This document shows, piece after piece, positions 13,272-15,803 of a stretch of 15,803 nt of DNA (its first letter is position 1; each line of letters opens with the position of its first letter). The notes beneath the pieces are model-generated. The model was given only the letters and a program-made list of their open reading frames with translations, was not told the origin of the DNA and did not search any database. The translations under genes were made by a program, and so were the position numbers. This stretch comes from Oscillospiraceae bacterium. GTDB taxonomy: Bacteria > Bacillota > Clostridia > Saccharofermentanales > Saccharofermentanaceae. The stretch lies in NCBI GenBank assembly GCA_902767145.1, contig CACXGG010000084.1, positions 1-15,803 on the forward strand, given 5' to 3'.

Positions 13272-15803
13272 TCAGTACTCTCCTAAATATTCCCAGTTAG
13301 CTTCTTCGAAAATATTGTCGTGGACTGAATACCAGGGTCCGACGTTATAAACATTTCCGTTATTGTCCTGGGGCTTATAGTCATGTGAGAAGAAGATCTC
13401 GATGGTACCGTCATCCTTGTAATCACTGTTGATGGGATTGCCGGTGAAAGGATTGACGGGATCTTCAATGGTTCCGTCCGTGGCCAGTGTGGCAACATCC
13501 GCCGTTGTCATAAGATCGTCTGATGTCGTAAATCCTGTGGCATTAAAATCCTTGACCATCAGGACCGCATTAACAAACTCGGCATCGAGTTCCTCATCGA
13601 AGAAGATCATATCATCAAACTGATAGAGTTCATATCCATGATCGGAAACAAGGATGATCCTTGTGTTATCCCAGACACCCTGCTCCTGAAGGTACTCGAA
13701 CCACTTACCAAGAGTCAGATATGTGGCCATATTGACCTCGTAGTGTGAAGTATGACCATATCTGTGAACATCCATGGTCCTGCCGTCAACAGTGAACCTG
13801 TCCATATTCTCTGCATCATATTCCGTATTGTCGACATTCTGGGCCGGTACATAATCAGGCTCCTGAAGAAGACATGTGGAATGGGGCATCTCAGTACACA
13901 TGATGAAGAATGCATCATCCTCATCCTCTGTGATGTTGGTGATATAGGGCATGGAAGCTACAGTTGTGTAGCAGTTGATGAAATCGGGGTTAACACCGGT
14001 GGCGATGGACATTCCATCGTGCTCCTGGGGAGAAGTGAACTCCTCAGCAACTTCCTCTTCACTGCTTCCGTCATATCTGACGTCAAGGGAATTATACTGT
14101 CCGTCATTATAGACCGTTGTCTGGCAGATAACGGGAACTGCCTTCATGAGACTGTAGAAGAAGAAATTCCTCTCCCTGTTCTCCTCGGCATTAACGGCGA
14201 TGACACCGTCAAACTCGTTGAACATACCCTCTGCCCTGTAGGCATGGATATCATCGTAATCATCGTAGATGGAAGTATCGATGGCCCAGCTGTAGTTTGC
14301 AAATGGGGGATCGAAGACTGTGGTATAGAAATCGTGCTCACTGAACAGACGGGGCAGCATGGTGAGAGCTTCATTATGCTTATCCACCAGAGGCTCATCA
14401 GGCCTTGCGTTCATGGCCTGGGGAGTATAGTCATATCCGCCCCATACAGCGGGAGCTCCGAAGTTGGTATGGCATCCGAAGGAGACCATATTGGGATAAT
14501 ATGTAAATCCGTCGAACTGGTCATAAAGTTCAGGCTTCTCGTTGAAGATATAGGGAACATATGCTCCGATGGCACGGTCGATCATGATGACTACCACGTT
14601 CTGGCCAGTTGCACTGAGAGTGATCTTTGCGACTTCAGTTCCTTCAGAATTATAGAACTTCAGTTCATTAAAATTGTCATTGATCTTCTTAAGGTTATAG
14701 ATACCGAGTCCCGCAATGGCCACAGCACCTGAAAGTGCTATGAACCTTGTTACCTTCGGGAACAGGCTGTAGATAACTGCCGGCACTATGATACAAAGTG
14801 CGATCACTGCCAGGTTGATCATGGACTCATTAGGCTTAAAGACCAGTCCGTTGTCGAACTGAAGGTCTGGTGACAGATTGCCCAGGGCGGTACCAAAGAA
14901 AAGATAGTCAACGGTAGCGATGATAGCCATCATCCACGAAGCGGATGCAAATACCTTCTTAGCCTTATCTGATGCAAGAAGGAAGTACATTCCGAACCAT
15001 ACGATAAAGAATCCGGCTGCGATAAAAAGGGTGATCCAGACAAATCTCGAAGGGTTATGGAAAAGAACACTGTCCACAAATTCATCCGGAGAGTAAGATA
15101 CTACATCAGAAGGGATAAGGAATCCCACAAAGAGTGTAAGGTAGACCGCGCTGGCCCAGAAAATGCCCTTCTCCACCTTTGTTACAGGAGAGATCTCCTT
15201 CTTGATCAAAGGTCTGATAAGAGCAAAAGCAAGAGGCAGCAGCATTGCAATTCCTAATCCGATCAGGAACCCAAACTGTCTGTCTGTAAAAGATGCTTTC
15301 TTCAGCAGGGCGGCAAAACCAACCACAACGCCGGTAGCTGCGCAGAGCACACAGAGAGCAAAGCCCGGTCTCTTGAGCTTAAGAAAGATATTCTTAAAGA
15401 GTGAGAACACGTTATTAAGTGTCCAGTAAAGAACAAGTCCTGAGGGACATGTATAAAGGAATACCAGGAAGAAGAGAGCCATGACATACATGGTTATCTT
15501 GGACTTGAAAGGCTGTCCTTTAGTATAGATCTCACAGGAAACTATGTTGATGATCGTCATGGCGATAGGCAGAAGATTTAATGTAATACCGCCTATAACG
15601 ATGAGATTATCGGGAAGGGACAGATCCTTGATGGGGCCTAAAGCCTCTCCCTGAAGGAGGGGAAGATTTGAAAGGAATCTGTAGGCTGCCATAAAGAAAG
15701 GGATCTGAAGGATGAGGGAAACAGAGCTCTTGAGAGCTGAGAGAGGGTGATAATGATTCTGATCGTAGTAGGTCTGGAGCATCATTATACGCTCATCGCC
15801 CTT
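13272..15803 (-). CDS. YidC/Oxa1-like domain fused to an LtaS/sulfatase-superfamily domain (5' end outside window)
   Basis: The reading frame is open to the window edge: six codons (KGDERI) precede the first ATG at 15785 and continue the YidC pattern, so the true start lies outside. Numbering from that ATG, residues 1-140 match YidC/Oxa1 insertases (YYDQNHYHPLSALKSSV, LQIPFFMAAYRFL, CPSGLVLYWTLNNVFSLFKN). Residues 140-365 hold about seven further membrane helices. Residues 395-837 form an extracytoplasmic alkaline-phosphatase-superfamily domain with VVVIMIDRAIG (D403), a candidate nucleophile in CHTNFG (T440), and the metal-site SDHG (714-717). LtaS and MdoB relatives use such a fold with a threonine nucleophile to move phosphoglycerol or phosphoethanolamine from lipids. 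Polymer synthesis or phosphocholine/phosphoglycerol transfer at the outer face is inferred. No break or frameshift is visible between the two parts. It is the first visible gene of the operon. Confidence 0.8.
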   Translation of the reverse strand, partial: KGDERIMMLQTYYDQNHYHPLSALKSSVSLILQIPFFMAAYRFLSNLPLLQGEALGPIKDLSLPDNLIVIGGITLNLLPIAMTIINIVSCEIYTKGQPFKSKITMYVMALFFLVFLYTCPSGLVLYWTLNNVFSLFKNIFLKLKRPGFALCVLCAATGVVVGFAALLKKASFTDRQFGFLIGLGIAMLLPLAFALIRPLIKKEISPVTKVEKGIFWASAVYLTLFVGFLIPSDVVSYSPDEFVDSVLFHNPSRFVWITLFIAAGFFIVWFGMYFLLASDKAKKVFASASWMMAIIATVDYLFFGTALGNLSPDLQFDNGLVFKPNESMINLAVIALCIIVPAVIYSLFPKVTRFIALSGAVAIAGLGIYNLKKINDNFNELKFYNSEGTEVAKITLSATGQNVVVIMIDRAIGAYVPYIFNEKPELYDQFDGFTYYPNMVSFGCHTNFGAPAVWGGYDYTPQAMNARPDEPLVDKHNEALTMLPRLFSEHDFYTTVFDPPFANYSWAIDTSIYDDYDDIHAYRAEGMFNEFDGVIAVNAEENRERNFFFYSLMKAVPVICQTTVYNDGQYNSLDVRYDGSSEEEVAEEFTSPQEHDGMSIATGVNPDFINCYTTVASMPYITNITEDEDDAFFIMCTEMPHSTCLLQEPDYVPAQNVDNTEYDAENMDRFTVDGRTMDVHRYGHTSHYEVNMATYLTLGKWFEYLQEQGVWDNTRIILVSDHGYELYQFDDMIFFDEELDAEFVNAVLMVKDFNATGFTTSDDLMTTADVATLATDGTIEDPVNPFTGNPINSDYKDDGTIEIFFSHDYKPQDNNGNVYNVGPWYSVHDNIFEEANWEYLGEY

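Noticed and set aside
13752..14732. A 326-codon open frame on the plus strand
   Set aside because: It is antisense to the well-supported sulfatase-superfamily domain, has no family signature or ribosome binding site that I can see, and shows the composition of a frame opposite a real gene.

Overview
The window looks like chromosomal DNA of a low-to-mid GC member of the Bacillota, most likely a clostridial lineage such as Lachnospiraceae. I infer this from the strong AGGAGG-type ribosome binding sites, the sigma-70-like promoters, the teichoic-acid-type enzymes, the choline-binding repeat protein with an acidic linker, and the protein styles. The genus cannot be fixed from sequence reading alone. 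There are no RNA genes, insertion sequences or CRISPR arrays. Essentially the whole window is a cell-envelope locus.

Layout. At the left edge a gene begins on the minus strand (start near 40) and leaves the window. A divergent plus-strand pair follows: a family 2 glycosyltransferase with two C-terminal membrane helices (237-1172), then, one base after its stop codon, a large polytopic membrane protein of GT-C-like character (1174-3141). This pair converges on a secreted 1112-residue protein (3138-6476, minus) and overlaps it by 4 bases. That protein has a signal peptide, an acidic linker, an EF-hand/LRR-like segment, a long parallel beta-helix and eight C-terminal choline-binding repeats. A 243-base intergenic region with several dyad symmetries separates it from a divergent acyltransferase-3 membrane protein (6720-7763).

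The right half (15803 down to 7779, minus strand) reads as one operon. In transcription order it holds: a YidC/Oxa1-type membrane domain fused to an alkaline-phosphatase-superfamily (LtaS/MdoB-like) domain, 5'-truncated by the window edge; a TagF-like CDP-glycerol glycerophosphotransferase family protein; a three-part protein with a winged helix, a LicC-like cytidylyltransferase and a LicA-like choline kinase; a second, free-standing LicC-like cytidylyltransferase; and a BCCT-family (betaine/carnitine/choline) transporter. A terminator-like hairpin lies just past the last gene, inside the 3' end of the convergent acyltransferase gene.

How it fits together (inference). The BCCT protein would import choline, the LicA domain would phosphorylate it and the LicC proteins would make CDP-choline. 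An envelope transferase, either the TagF-like protein or the LtaS-like domain since no LicD is visible here, would place phosphocholine on a teichoic or lipoteichoic acid-like polymer. The choline-binding beta-helix protein would then dock on that decoration. A good promoter followed by three copies of a dyad (TGTTCACGAA core) precedes the winged-helix/LicC/LicA gene, and the third copy covers its start codon. This suggests that the enzyme represses its own gene, a possible choline-sensing 'trigger enzyme' and the most interesting hypothesis in the window.
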